Assembly (NCBI GenBank): GCA_963082875.1
Contig: OY720100.1
Span: 5,952,001 to 6,016,000 of the forward strand
DNA from: Corella eumyota
Lineage: Eukaryota > Chordata > Ascidiacea > Phlebobranchia > Corellidae
Direction: 5' to 3'
Length of the DNA: 64,000 nucleotides
Shown here: piece after piece, positions 49,641 through 63,100 of the stretch
How positions within the stretch are numbered: position 1 is the stretch's first letter
How the letters are laid out: each line of letters begins with the position of its first letter
Notes under the pieces: model-generated
What the model was told of the DNA's origin: nothing
The model's input: the letters and a program-made list of their open reading frames with translations, nothing else
The model's database searches: none
Position numbers and translations under genes: made by a program

Positions 49641-50457
49641 GCTAAATACTTTTCCAAAACATTTAATTACTTCTTTTCTTTGTAAATTGGCAATTTCATT
49701 TTACCCAATTTTCAAGTTAAAAGCTAGTCACTTCCATAATCCATTTCAAACTTTTGAAGTGATGCCGTTGCCATACATACAAAACATACGTGATCGAATA
49801 AACCCACCGACCACCTGTTTATCAAGTGAAAATGAAATAGATCGCATGAATCGTACGGATCGATTTAGGTTTAGTCAGGGATGGAGTTAGGGTTTAATTA
49901 AGAAAACCCATTTAATATACTTTAATTTATTCAAAACAAAATATTTTAAAGGCACCCATTTCAAGTGCCCTGGACAATTTGGCACAGCATTTTGATCATT
50001 TAAATTTTTTTAAAAGGATAATAAAAATTAACAAAAAGTTTAATTTTTTGCAAATTTATAACAAAATTACCTCCTTATAAAAAATTGTTTTAAAAATATT
50101 AAAAAAATATTACGTTTAATAAACCGTGACGAGTTTAAATATATATTTTTTCACTTTTTTGTATCATATTCATGTGTAGTTTTAGAAACAAGTCCAGATA
50201 AAAAAATAAATAGCTTAAATGTCCTATTAGCAGGCTCGTTTCTATCATATAAAACTTTTACCTTTCTTGTTTTCATTAACAGCCTTATCCAACAACGGAA
50301 ACGGCATAAAAAATAGCACTAACAGACTAAGCTATTTATTTGTTTTTTACTTTGTAAATTATTTTTAAACGTTAATTAAAGGTTATACACGTCAATATAG
50401 ACGCAATTCCTTTAATTGTATAAAGGCAAGAAGTAAGAAAACTGTTGAAATTTGAAA
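49641..50457. other. Gap upstream of CSE1L
   Basis: AT-rich sequence including the CSE1L promoter side. A frame of 83 codons at 49,639-49,890 has no recognisable features and is not called. No repeat stands out. Confidence 0.35.
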
Positions 50458-53400
50458 ATGAATCAGGAAACATACCAAGCACTTGCATCATACTTGGAGC
50501 AAACTTTATCACCCGATACTGCTACTAGAAAACAAGGTTTGTGTTATATATATTTGTTGTAATGCAGTTTAATGACAAAACACAATGGAGCTCTATTAAC
50601 TTCGTCCGCCGGTTTTAAGGGGTAGTATTAAAATTAAGTCTGGAAAGTAGGGCAGCGTGCACGCACGAGACTTTTTTCGGTGAAAAAATGCACACCTGAA
50701 ATTAACGTTTTGCACGCCTGGTTTTTAAAAAAATTTGTGAACGCGCAATACTGACGCCTTGTAGCATATTTATGTTAAATTAAAGTTAAACACGCAAACG
50801 TTAATCATGTGTGCACACGTAGACCAAAAATTTTGGCACGCATGCACTTGCGGTCACACTATTTTTTACGCTTGCGCGCACAAGATCTCGTCGAGAACTG
50901 CCCTACTTTCCAGACTGGATTAAAATGAATGCGGAAAAGGGCGGAATTGGGAAGAGAAGAAAAGGGTAAGCTAATAAAAAATTCCGCCCTTCTGCATAAA
51001 CTTAGCAGATGGCGATAAAAGAGGGTCCAACACAATATACATTTAACCTTTTTTTAGCTGAAAAATTTCTGGAGAGTGTGGAAGGAAATCAAGGTTATGG
51101 ATTAATGTTGCTTAAGATTGTTGAGGATGGGGGTAAGCAGGGGTCAAATAGCGTCACTCTCGCTTCTGCAATTACTTTCAAAAATTTTATCAAAAGAAAT
51201 TGGAGAGTTGTAAGTATAACTGTGTAACATAGTTAGAACTTTATGTTGTGTTAATGCCATATTGTTAATTCGTATATTCAGGTGACAGAATTTAAAAAAA
51301 ATAAGGAAAACAAATCAACTGTAAATCAAACGACAATAAATTTTTTAAAAAACTTTATCTTAAATTCTATATCACCCATCTTGTTAATTAATTTAATTTT
51401 TTTTTAATTTTGTGCATTGATTTTCTCTGTTACGAAGCCATGTTAATAGAGAAAGGCTTCAACCATGCCTAAACCATATTTACTTGACATTATAATTGGC
51501 CTATATAATATTTTTTAATATTAACCCTTATTAAACTTACAACAAAATTTCTTAACAAAAAAACCTTTACTGTGTTATTTCATATTCCTTTTTTTGTATA
51601 TATACATTTTATCCTCAAAGAAAGAAGGTTAAATGCACAACCTAACATAGAGTAACATAAATTCCTCGACCCAGTCGATTAGCAGTTTGAGTTCTTACAT
51701 AGATCATAATTGCCCAATATTTATGCTGCTGATTAAGTGTTGGCTTAGCAGCAGTTCATATTGTTTATACCGCCTTACTTAAGGGCGCTACAGCATTAGA
51801 GCATGGAGGTTTAAACCATTGATCCTATGTGGTGTATATTATTGTAATTTCTTAATTTTTTAATACTTTTAGGTTGAAGATGCACCTAATAAAATTACTG
51901 AAGAAGATAGAAATACGATCAAGTTAAATATTGTGGATCTTATGCTCACCAGTCCGGAGCAATACCAAAAACAGCTTAGTGAAGCTATTAGTATTATAGG
52001 TAACTTTTGGTTTTATGCCATTGTAAATTTAACTTATAGACATTTTAAACCCGAATACAGCTTGACCTGATGACAAATTGCCCCCAGACAAACCAACTTA
52101 ACACCTTTTTTATGTTTAGTAATTTTGTGTTTAAGTTGTTTTTAGGTATACTTGACTGTCATCGTACTAATTAATTAAAATAAGAACTGAATATGGTTAA
52201 TATGTCAAAAAAATTAATTGAATAAAATAATAATTTTTAATGGTTTTGTACTTTTTGTTATAGATAGTTTTATTTTAAACTGGATATTGGTTAAAACTAT
52301 GTAATAAAATATTTATTTCTTTAGGTCGTGAAGATTTTCCTGAAAAATGGCCAAGCCTTTTGGAAGATATGAACAAGAAGTTCCAATCTGGAGATTTTCA
52401 TATCATCAATGGGGTGTTAAGAACAGCTCATTCTTTGTTTAAAAGGTATAACATATTTGTATTAAGTTAGAACAAAAAACTTATGTTATTTTGTGAAAAA
52501 TTTTCTATAATTTTGCTATTTAACTTATTAAACTGAGCAGCGTTATATACAGTAATTCATACTTTAATAAAATTATATACATATTTTTATTCATGTTTAG
52601 GTAAAGATAGGTTTAAAAGATGATTTACTAAAAAAGTAATTGCCCTAACAATCATACATTTGAAAAAAAATTGTTTAACATTTGTTTTATCATAAACCAT
52701 TCTATTAAATCACTTCTATTTTACAGGTATAGACACGAGTTTAGATCTGACCATTTGTGGTTGGAAATCAAACATGTGCTGGCAACATTTGCATCGCCTC
52801 TAACCCAGTTATTTGACAGCACATTTAAACTTGCAGAACAGCATTCAAGTGACAAGAATGCATTAAAGGTATGTGCTAAAGCTAAGTAATAAATTGGTAG
52901 GTTTTACAAAAGGCCTAAAATATATAAATATACAGTCTTAGGATTGGCATTTGGTATGTAATAGTTTGAAGTTTTTGTCCATTTTTTTCTTTGTTTTAGA
53001 TTTTATTCAGCTCACTGGTTCTTATTTCAAAGATCTTTTACAGTTTGAATTATCAGGTACAGCTACAAAATTTGTTTTAATTTATTAATATTTTTATACA
53101 AAATTAATAAAAATCTTTAAATAGATCATATAAATACCTAAAGTCTTAAACTTTATTTAATCTTTATGTGATAGGATCTACCAGAGTTTTTCGAGGATAA
53201 TATGAAAATGTGGATGACTCATTTCCATGCGCTACTAACAACTGACAACACACTGCTTCACACCCAGGCAAGTTTACAAAATTGCTAAATAATGTTTGCA
53301 GATTATTTTGATTTTTTTCCTGGATTTAATTTTTTGAGTATTGTAAATGATGATAATTAAATTTTGGCACCGTTGTTGATAAACCAATGTCGAAAGTGTG

Positions 53401-56400
53401 AACCTAAATTTTTATTAGTTAATGTTATCTTTCAAATTGTAATCTTTGTTTGTTAAAAAAAAATTGTTAAAAAAAATAAATAATTAACTTAGGATGAGGA
53501 AGAGGCAGGGTATGTTGAACTTTTGAAGTCACAAATTTGTGACAATGTTGCTTTGTATGCACAAAAATATGATGAAGAATTTGCACCCTACCTTCCACAG
53601 TTTGTGACCGCGGTGTGGACTTTATTGACCAACACTGGGAACCAAGTTAAATATGATCTGGTGAGTTATAGAAATGATTTTTTACTTATAAAAAAATTGT
53701 TATATAGGCCGATATACTTTTTTTAAAGTAATTTTGTGAATAAATAGTTTTTAAATAAAAAGCTTTTTTTTTCGATTACAATTTTTTGTATAAAAATTAT
53801 CTGTATAGATTAAAATGAGTTTTTATGCCAAAAATTTTTATTCATGCTTATTTAATGTCAACTTATACCTTATCTTTTTTTTTATATCAAGTCTAAACAA
53901 ACATCTTACATTTAAATTGCGTGAAAGATGTTACTGCATTTATACCTTTAAATTTTTCATAAATTTATTAAAAATCACCAAACCTAACCTGACATTTATG
54001 TTTACAGTTAGTTGCAAATGCAATTGGGTTTTTGCAATCAGTTTGTGAGCGACAGCAATATAAATCTTTGTTCGAGGCTGAAAATGTTCTTAATTCTATT
54101 TGTGAAAAGGTAAGCTCTCAAGTTTATTTTGATTTTTGTACCTCAAAAATGTTGGAAATCACTTAAAATATATTATTTGTATTAATGCTGTCATGTATTA
54201 TCATTTTTGTTGCTTTATACAAGTTGCGAAATATTTTCATTGTTGTTGTTTTTTTATTGTTGTAATCTACAGGTTGTTGTGCCAAATATGGAGTTCAGAA
54301 AAGCAGATGAGGAACAATTTGAAGACAATCCCGAAGAATATATCAGAAGGGATTTGGAAGGATCTGGTAACAAAAAAAAAAAAACAATATTTTTACTAAT
54401 TTTTTTTAGTAATTTTTTATTGGATGTTATATAAAATTTAAATATATATTGAAAATTTGAAAGTTAATCCTTAGATTACTCTATTTTTTTGTATAAGTTT
54501 TATTTTTTTTTTGTTAATTAGATGTTGATACAAGGCGACGAGCGGCTTGTGACTTGGTTCGGGGTTTAACAAAATACTTCGAAGCTCCTGTCACTCAGAT
54601 TTTCTCACAATATGTTGGAAGTATGTTGCAGGTACTAAACTTTAATATATTATTAAAAGTGTAATAACTCTAAACTCAACATTTTAACAAAATTAGGTGT
54701 AAAACATTTTAGGAAAAATTTCAAATATTTAATTAAAAATTTATCAATAATTATAATGAAATAATCACCCTACATCTAATAGCAATACAGTGCCAACCCA
54801 TCTGGTAATTGGAAAAACAAAGATGCTGCCATCTACTTGGTGACATCCTTGGCACAAAAGGGTTCTACTGCTAAAATGGGGACGACCAAAGCCAACCAAT
54901 TGGTTAACTTACAGGAGTTCTTTGCTTCCCATATTATAACCGAGCTAAATAAACCTAATGGTAAGATTCTTAAACTAAATTTTTTCACTGATTTTACAAA
55001 ATTTTACAAAATTGAAAACATTATAAATCAAGTTGTTATTTTAGTTCAATGTTAATTGCATAATTACTTTAGGTATTAAACATTTTTTAATAAAAAATAT
55101 TAACATTTTTTCTTTATTTTTAAAAGTTTATGCTATATTTTATTACTTACAAGTTTGTCAAGTACAAAAACTTTTGTAAGTTATAAATGATCACTTATTT
55201 TTGCCTTAGTGAATGAGTTACCTGTCTTAAAATCTGATTCCATTCGCTACATTGTTACTTTTCGGAGTCTGCTCGGCAAGGATCTCCTAATATCGGTCTT
55301 TCCTTATCTTATCAACTTGTTATCATCAAGCAGTAATGTTGTACATACTTATGCTGCTCATGCTATTGAGAGAATCTTGCTAATAAAAGCTGAAGGAAAT
55401 ACCACAATGTAAGAATATGCTTTTAAAATTTTGGCTTTAATTTTTATTCAAATGTAATATTTGTATACCAAAAAATTTCTTAATTGTAAGAATACAGAAA
55501 TAGATGTTTTTCTTTGAGTTTTTTAAAACTAGTAGTGCTTGCCCTATGGACTGCAATTTAACCTATATGGCCTGTTTACATTACATTGCTTGTGAAAGTA
55601 GAGGCAGAACCATACACTGGGTCTTGGTATTTTTGGTGCATTTTGTGTACCTTCAGAATTGACATATATGTATAATCTGAAAAGCTTTTTTTATAAAAAA
55701 ATAAGAAAGTTAAAGTAAATGTTTTTATTTACTCAAGGATCACAAAATCTGATATCGATCCCCATCTTGAGATGTTGCTCACCAAACTCTTCGCAGCCAT
55801 GCAACTTCCGGGATCGGAGGAAAACGAATACCTGATGAAATCATTGATGCGAGTGCTTTCGCTCTCTAAGGAGTCCTTGCTTCCATATATGGGTGTTTTA
55901 GTTAAGGGATTAGCAGAGAAGTTAGTGGGGGTTAGCAAGGTGTGGAAAATATGTTTTTATTTTCAATATTATTTTATGACCTGATCATTTCTAGTTTATA
56001 GTTACTGATAAAGACTATTAAAAATAGGCTTTTTCAATAATTAATAATCCAAAAATATCTATAATTTTTTTTTAAGAAAATTGTGATTTATTATTTTTTA
56101 ACGAATTTAAAGTTTGCGCATTTTCTGATTTCTTTTGCTAAATATTTTAAAGTAAAAAAAAATTTGTCACATTAATAGTTTTTTTTTGCATCTTTTAGAA
56201 TCCCAGCAAGCCCCACTTCAATCATTATTTATTTGAAGCTTTGTCATTATGCATTCGAATCACTTGTGCTAACGATAAAAACAATGTGACTGGATTTGAG
56301 GATGCTTTGTTTCCAGTTTTTACTGAAATTCTTATGAAAGATGTCACTGAATTTATACCTTACGTCTTTCAAGGTATTTTTAGGGTCTAATAGGGTTTTA

Positions 56401-58682
56401 TTTTAAAATGGTTTCAGGCCAATTATGTTTATATAAACTAAAAGTAGTTTTTTACAATGTTAAATTACTCTAAAATTAGAGGTTTTTTTTAATCTAATTT
56501 TTTTTTTTTTATTTTTAATTACATACCCAAAATTTTCATTAAAAATTTTGTAATTATTTTAGTGATGTCCTTGTTATTGGAGATCCATGAGCCACCTATA
56601 CCCGACTCGTACATGCAATTATTTCCCCTTCTTCTTACACCTATATTGTGGGATCGACCGGGTAACATACCGCCCCTGGTGAGATTACTACAGGCCTTTA
56701 TTGAGAAGGTAAGATTCAAAATTTAAAAATTAAATAAACAGATTTCTAACTAACTTTCACAGGAATAAATTTTTTTTTAATATTTTTATTTTAAAGTATG
56801 TCATCATAAATATGTTTCTGTAGTTTCAATCTATAGAAATGTTTGAAAAAAAAAGGTTTATAAATTATTGTTTTGTTATAACAGAGTGGTGATCACATTA
56901 CCAGTTCAGGAAAATTAAACAACTTGCTCGGGGTCTTTCAGAAGTTGATTGCATCAAAAACTAATGACCATCAAGGGTTTTATCTAATCAATTCAATGGT
57001 GGAACACTTTAAACCGTAAGCTTTTAATATTTAGTTAAATCGTATTATTACCAAAAATAATGTGTATTTAACAAAATATTAAATTTTGAATATTAGTTGC
57101 ATTACAGGTATAGTTTTAACGTAGAAAGTTTAATAAATATTTAAATCTGAAAAAAAAATTAACAATTTTTTTTCAATGTTTTTGTACACAATTTTTTTTT
57201 CTAGGAAAGCTTTGGAGAGTTCGATGAAGCAAGTATATTCGTTATTATTTCAGCGTTTAATGAAGAGCAAAACAACAAAGTTTGTGCGTGGGGTTTTGGT
57301 ATTTTTCTCACTTTACATTATCCGAAACTCATCTGACTCATTTCAAAATCTTGTCGACTCGATTCAAGCTAAGTAAGATAAAATGTATTGTGACTAAATC
57401 ACTTTGTTTATTTTTAAAAGATTTGAAATATTTGGATTCTTTAAGTTATCACATTTTAAGGAATTTTGATAATCTTAATTTTAAAATAAATTACATACCT
57501 GTTACCTTATTATGTTTATTACTACCTATTTTTTGTAAGTAATGGTTCCTTCTGATGTAGATTAACATAATTGTTAAATAATCTTTTAAATTGTTAAAAA
57601 AAATGATAAATTTTTTTTGTTCATGCAGAATGTTTGGTATGGTTGTTGAAAAGTTAATAATCAGTGACGTTCAGAAAGTATCTGGAAAAATGGAAAGAAA
57701 AATCTGTTCCGTTGGTTTTTCGAAACTTTTAACATCTTGTTCTGCGCTTTTGGATGAAAACTACTCAAACTTGTGGTAATTATTTCATTTAAAAAATGTT
57801 TTTAATTTTATTAAGGTGATCTTTATGTAAATTATCTTAAATAATTTTTTTTTCCAGTTTCTTAAAATAGTTAACCAAACTAAAATACTTTTTTAAATAA
57901 AAGTAATGTTGGTTTTTATTAATTTAGGCCTCGTCTTCTTGAGTCTGTGATTGGTTTGTTTGAATTACCTGAGGACGAATCAGTGCCCGATGATGAACAT
58001 TTTATCGAGATTGAAGACACACCAGGTAAAACAAAAAAAATTTAAGAGGCCTTTGATAAATACATAAAATATTACTCTAATAAATTAAGGGCAAGCTAAA
58101 ATAAAGAATAAATTTTAGTAAATTTAATTTTCAGTAGATTTAACTTTTTTTGCAATCCTAATTTTTAAGGTTTTTGTAAGTTGATACCATTGTTTTCAGA
58201 AACATGTCAATATTAGTTAAATTTAATTTTTAACCAGGATACCAGGCTGCTTACTCACAACTTGCATTTGCTGGCAAGAAAGAACATGATCCTGTTAAGA
58301 TTGATAATCCAAAGTTGTATTTAGCCCAATCTTTGGGTTCGCTTTGCAAACATTTTCCTGGCAGGGTAAATACACAATTTATTTAATTCTTATGATAAAA
58401 TCATTCAAATATAATTCAATAACCGCAGTTAAATTTAAAGACATGAAAAATGTGACAATTGCAAAGTATGTAATCCTTTAACTATTTATAATAAATAAAT
58501 ATCCCATATTTTTGGTTAAAAACTCAACTTTTAAGTTTGATTAATAAAAATTGTGGCCTGCTAAATCGGGTTATTATTTATTTTCTGTTGTTTAGGTTCC
58601 AGGAATGCTTGGGTTTGTAGATGCCAAAGCTGGACAATTCTTACAAGGTTACCTAAGTGCTGCTCAAATTCAACTCACGTGA
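50458..58682 (+). CDS. CSE1L: Exportin-2 / cellular apoptosis susceptibility protein (CSE1L)
   Basis: CSE1L is the importin-beta family exportin that returns importin-alpha from nucleus to cytoplasm with RanGTP. Twenty-two exons: 50458-50536, 51058-51209, 51873-51999, 52325-52445, 52727-52868, 53000-53056, 53175-53267, 53493-53660, 54008-54109, 54273-54366, 54522-54631, 54783-54960, 55210-55408, 55738-55939, 56199-56373, 56563-56708, 56885-57015, 57205-57372, 57629-57775, 57928-58025, 58238-58365, 58596-58682; total 2,904 bases (967 residues, human 971). Diagnostic phrases are KSQICDNVALYAQKYDEEF, NPEEYIRRDLEGS, VVHTYAAHAIERIL, FQKLIASKTNDHQGFYL and FELPEDESVPDDEHFIEIED, all near-identical to vertebrate CSE1L. 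Intron 7 starts with GC. Exons 14-22 are repeated downstream. AATAAA lies at 58,807-58,812. Confidence 0.97.
50635..50918. mobile_element. MITE of 284 bases in CSE1L intron 1 (hAT-like)
   Basis: Terminal inverted repeats AGTCTGGAAAGTAGGGCAG begin at 50,637 and end, inverted, at 50,916. An 8-base target duplication ATTAAAAT flanks it at 50,627-50,634 and 50,919-50,926. It encodes nothing and is much richer in G+C than its surroundings, with alternating purine-pyrimidine runs such as GCACGCATGCAC. An 8-base duplication is typical of hAT and P-like families; the assignment is inference. Confidence 0.85.
50932..50999. repeat. Short hairpin-forming inverted repeat
   Basis: ATGCGGAAAAGGGCGGAATT is followed after about 32 bases by AATTCCGCCCTTCTGCAT, its near-perfect reverse complement. 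It directly follows the MITE and may be an even smaller inverted-repeat element. Confidence 0.7.
51593..51845 (-). mobile_element. Decayed SINE copy in CSE1L intron 2
   Basis: On the minus strand the order is CATGCTCTAATGCTGTAGCG, CCCTTAAGTAAGGCGGTATA, CACTTAATCAGCAGCATAAA, GACTGGGTCGAGGAATTTAT and GTTACTCTATGTTAG, matching the body of the SINE at 16,352. The B box is eroded, so this is an old copy. Confidence 0.8.
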
Positions 58683-59789
58683 CACTGCAAATACATTATG
58701 ACGTCATTAAAGTTCATTTCACTGCGTTTAGAAATCATGATGCTGTTTTTTGCTGCCATTTGTAGTTTAACTAACTTAGTTGTCTGTAAAGTTCACGAGT
58801 TTTGTTAATAAATTTTTCTGAAATCGAGAAAGACTTTTGTTTTTGTTGTATATATACATAAAACATATATATGTGTAAAATAAGCAACTGAAAAAAGGAA
58901 TCAAAACACCACGGTAAATTAAAAGTTTAACTTAGAATTTTTGTTATATTATAAGTTAAATTTAGTATTATTTTTTTGGTGGAAATTAATTACTGCCTAT
59001 TAGAAAAAGCTGTCTGAATAATTTAATTAGTTTCTGCATGAGATTTGGGCAAATAACATCATTATTGATATTTTTAACTATACTCAACATCTTATAAAAA
59101 TGACCAATGATCATAAAACTATGATCATTGACTTGACTTTTATTTAGAAAAGATGAGTGCATGATGAATGTGACATTTTGGGCTTGCCGATTTTCTTAAA
59201 ATGGCATCTTGGAAGCAAGATTTATTGTGAATTTTGTTTTACTTTTTATTTACATTAATTCGCACATATTTACCAAAACATTTGATTCCGAAAATAACTA
59301 AACTGCACCATAACGGAACCCGGCGGGTACCACAAATTGTCACCGCAATTTAATTTAATAAAAAATTCCTTTCTCTTTTTGAAAGAAATAAACAAAGTGT
59401 TAGGGCTTTATGGGTTCATGGTACCTTAAGCTTAGAGTTATTAAATGTTATAACGTACATATGTAAGGGCGTGTGTTTCGGATTAAGTAAACATTAGCTA
59501 CGAAATACTTTACATTTGTACATTAAAATGTATTATTAGATTAAAAGTTAAAGTTAATTTATAATAGCAAATGACTGACAGTGTCGACATTTATTCGCAA
59601 ATAGCCAGTGGGCAGTCAGCAGTGGCAGAGAAAACTGACGGGTGGTATCGTATAGGCTCGGCGAAAATCCTATCTTTTACTTTTTTTACTTAAAAAATAA
59701 TTTATGTGTCATATTAATATCCCTTAAAATATATTTTTACTAGTTCAGGGCTTGCTAAAAATGCTACTGTTAAATTAAAATACTAAACA
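58683..59789. other. CSE1L 3' UTR and PHACTR upstream region
   Basis: Poly-A signal AATAAA at 58,807, followed by AT-rich sequence with no coding potential. Contains an inverted pair ATGATCATAAAACTATGATCAT at about 59,107-59,128 (a perfect-looking short hairpin). The PHACTR promoter must lie towards the right. Confidence 0.45.
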
Positions 59790-60083
59790 ATGGAAGATAA
59801 TCAAGGTAAGAACAATTTAAAAACTATTTATTGTTGGATAAAATTAGGGCTGTAAGGTTATTTATAAACAGCTCAGTTTTATGATAATGCCTTGGATTTT
59901 TTTTATATTTATTATATGAATTGTTTTTAGCCATAACAGACCGAGATTTAAACATTCAACCCTCCCAAACTGACGAAACACGAGTACGAAAAGAAAAAAG
60001 TCAAAGCAATTGGTCCAAGTTATTTCGTCCCTGGAAATGGAAGAAGAAAAAAAGAAGTGAAAAATTTACTAAAACCGCCACAA
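59790..60083 (+). CDS. PHACTR: PHACTR-family gene, first two coding exons only
   Basis: Exons 59790-59805 and 59931-60083, read MEDNQAITDRDLNIQ... to FTKTAT, with an open phase-1 donor at 60,084. KLFRPWKWKKKKRSEKF is the conserved basic segment that in vertebrate phosphatase-and-actin-regulator proteins (FKPWKWRKKKS) comes just before the first RPEL actin-binding motif. The RPEL exons are not here: 34 bases into the next intron the sequence switches to the CSE1L duplicate. If the duplication is real, this copy is a stub that could splice into CSE1L exons. If it is an assembly artefact, the true gene continues past the window edge. Member number within the family is not assignable. Confidence 0.7.
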
Positions 60084-60117
60084 GTAAGTTATTGGGCAAC
60101 TATTTGTGTATGACATT

Positions 60118-63100
60118 ATGTAATATTTGTATACCAAAAAATTTCTTAATTGTAAGAATACAGAAATAGATGTTTTTCTTTGAGTTTTTTAAAACTAGTA
60201 GTGCTTGCCCTATGGACTGCAATTTAACCTATATGGCCTGTTTACATTACATTGCTTGTGAAAGTAGAGGCAGAACCATACACTGGGTCTTGGTATTTTT
60301 GGTGCATTTTGTGTACCTTCAGAATTGACATATATGTATAATCTGAAAAGCTTTTTTTATAAAAAAATAAGAAAGTTAAAGTAAATGTTTTTATTTACTC
60401 AAGGATCACAAAATCTGATATCGATCCCCATCTTGAGATGTTGCTCACCAAACTCTTCGCAGCCATGCAACTTCCGGGATCGGAGGAAAACGAATACCTG
60501 ATGAAATCATTGATGCGAGTGCTTTCGCTCTCTAAGGAGTCCTTGCTTCCATATATGGGTGTTTTAGTTAAGGGATTAGCAGAGAAGTTAGTGGGGGTTA
60601 GCAAGGTGTGGAAAATATGTTTTTATTTTCAATATTATTTTATGACCTGATCATTTCTAGTTTATAGTTACTGATAAAGACTATTAAAAATAGGCTTTTT
60701 CAATAATTAATAATCCAAAAATATCTATAATTTTTTTTTAAGAAAATTGTGATTTATTATTTTTTAACGAATTTAAAGTTTGCGCATTTTCTGATTTCTT
60801 TTGCTAAATATTTTAAAGTAAAAAAAAATTTGTCACATTAATAGTTTTTTTTTGCATCTTTTAGAATCCCAGCAAGCCCCACTTCAATCATTATTTATTT
60901 GAAGCTTTGTCATTATGCATTCGAATCACTTGTGCTAACGATAAAAACAATGTGACTGGATTTGAGGATGCTTTGTTTCCAGTTTTTACTGAAATTCTTA
61001 TGAAAGATGTCACTGAATTTATACCTTACGTCTTTCAAGGTATTTTTAGGGTCTAATAGGGTTTTATTTTAAAATGGTTTCAGGCCAATTATGTTTATAT
61101 AAACTAAAAGTAGTTTTTTACAATGTTAAATTACTCTAAAATTAGAGGTTTTTTTTAATCTAATTTTTTTTTTTTTATTTTTAATTACATACCCAAAATT
61201 TTCATTAAAAATTTTGTAATTATTTTAGTGATGTCCTTGTTATTGGAGATCCATGAGCCACCTATACCCGACTCGTACATGCAATTATTTCCCCTTCTTC
61301 TTACACCTATATTGTGGGATCGACCGGGTAACATACCGCCCCTGGTGAGATTACTACAGGCCTTTATTGAGAAGGTAAGATTCAAAATTTAAAAATTAAA
61401 TAAACAGATTTCTAACTAACTTTCACAGGAATAAATTTTTTTTTAATATTTTTATTTTAAAGTATGTCATCATAAATATGTTTCTGTAGTTTCAATCTAT
61501 AGAAATGTTTGAAAAAAAAAGGTTTATAAATTATTGTTTTGTTATAACAGAGTGGTGATCACATTACCAGTTCAGGAAAATTAAACAACTTGCTCGGGGT
61601 CTTTCAGAAGTTGATTGCATCAAAAACTAATGACCATCAAGGGTTTTATCTAATCAATTCAATGGTGGAACACTTTAAACCGTAAGCTTTTAATATTTAG
61701 TTAAATCGTATTATTACCAAAAATAATGTGTATTTAACAAAATATTAAATTTTGAATATTAGTTGCATTACAGGTATAGTTTTAACGTAGAAAGTTTAAT
61801 AAATATTTAAATCTGAAAAAAAAATTAACAATTTTTTTTCAATGTTTTTGTACACAATTTTTTTTTCTAGGAAAGCTTTGGAGAGTTCGATGAAGCAAGT
61901 ATATTCGTTATTATTTCAGCGTTTAATGAAGAGCAAAACAACAAAGTTTGTGCGTGGGGTTTTGGTATTTTTCTCACTTTACATTATCCGAAACTCATCT
62001 GACTCATTTCAAAATCTTGTCGACTCGATTCAAGCTAAGTAAGATAAAATGTATTGTGACTAAATCACTTTGTTTATTTTTAAAAGATTTGAAATATTTG
62101 GATTCTTTAAGTTATCACATTTTAAGGAATTTTGATAATCTTAATTTTAAAATAAATTACATACCTGTTACCTTATTATGTTTATTACTACCTATTTTTT
62201 GTAAGTAATGGTTCCTTCTGATGTAGATTAACATAATTGTTAAATAATCTTTTAAATTGTTAAAAAAAATGATAAATTTTTTTTGTTCATGCAGAATGTT
62301 TGGTATGGTTGTTGAAAAGTTAATAATCAGTGACGTTCAGAAAGTATCTGGAAAAATGGAAAGAAAAATCTGTTCCGTTGGTTTTTCGAAACTTTTAACA
62401 TCTTGTTCTGCGCTTTTGGATGAAAACTACTCAAACTTGTGGTAATTATTTCATTTAAAAAATGTTTTTAATTTTATTAAGGTGATCTTTATGTAAATTA
62501 TCTTAAATAATTTTTTTTTCCAGTTTCTTAAAATAGTTAACCAAACTAAAATACTTTTTTAAATAAAAGTAATGTTGGTTTTTATTAATTTAGGCCTCGT
62601 CTTCTTGAGTCTGTGATTGGTTTGTTTGAATTACCTGAGGACGAATCAGTGCCCGATGATGAACATTTTATCGAGATTGAAGACACACCAGGTAAAACAA
62701 AAAAAATTTAAGAGGCCTTTGATAAATACATAAAATATTACTCTAATAAATTAAGGGCAAGCTAAAATAAAGAATAAATTTTAGTAAATTTAATTTTCAG
62801 TAGATTTAACTTTTTTTGCAATCCTAATTTTTAAGGTTTTTGTAAGTTGATACCATTGTTTTCAGAAACATGTCAATATTAGTTAAATTTAATTTTTAAC
62901 CAGGATACCAGGCTGCTTACTCACAACTTGCATTTGCTGGCAAGAAAGAACATGATCCTGTTAAGATTGATAATCCAAAGTTGTATTTAGCCCAATCTTT
63001 GGGTTCGCTTTGCAAACATTTTCCTGGCAGGGTAAATACACAATTTATTTAATTCTTATGATAAAATCATTCAAATATAATTCAATAACCGCAGTTAAAT

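Larger units (their letters stand above)
55452..60117. repeat. First unit of a 4,666-base tandem duplication
   Basis: Starts in CSE1L intron 13 and ends in the intron after PHACTR exon 2. The sequence from 60,118 repeats it from its first base (shared ATGTAATATTTGTATACC at the junction), with a constant offset of 4,666 to the end of the window. No substitution or indel was noticed in exons, introns or flank. Confidence 0.93.

Noticed and set aside
49639-49890. 83-codon plus-strand frame
   Set aside because: No domain or family likeness; adjacent to the decayed fragment D and not supported by splice context.
60084-60605. PHACTR-CSE1L fusion gene
   Set aside because: The PHACTR donor is phase 1 and the next available CSE1L acceptor (exon 14) needs phase 2, so a direct splice would shift frame; the junction itself may be an assembly artefact.
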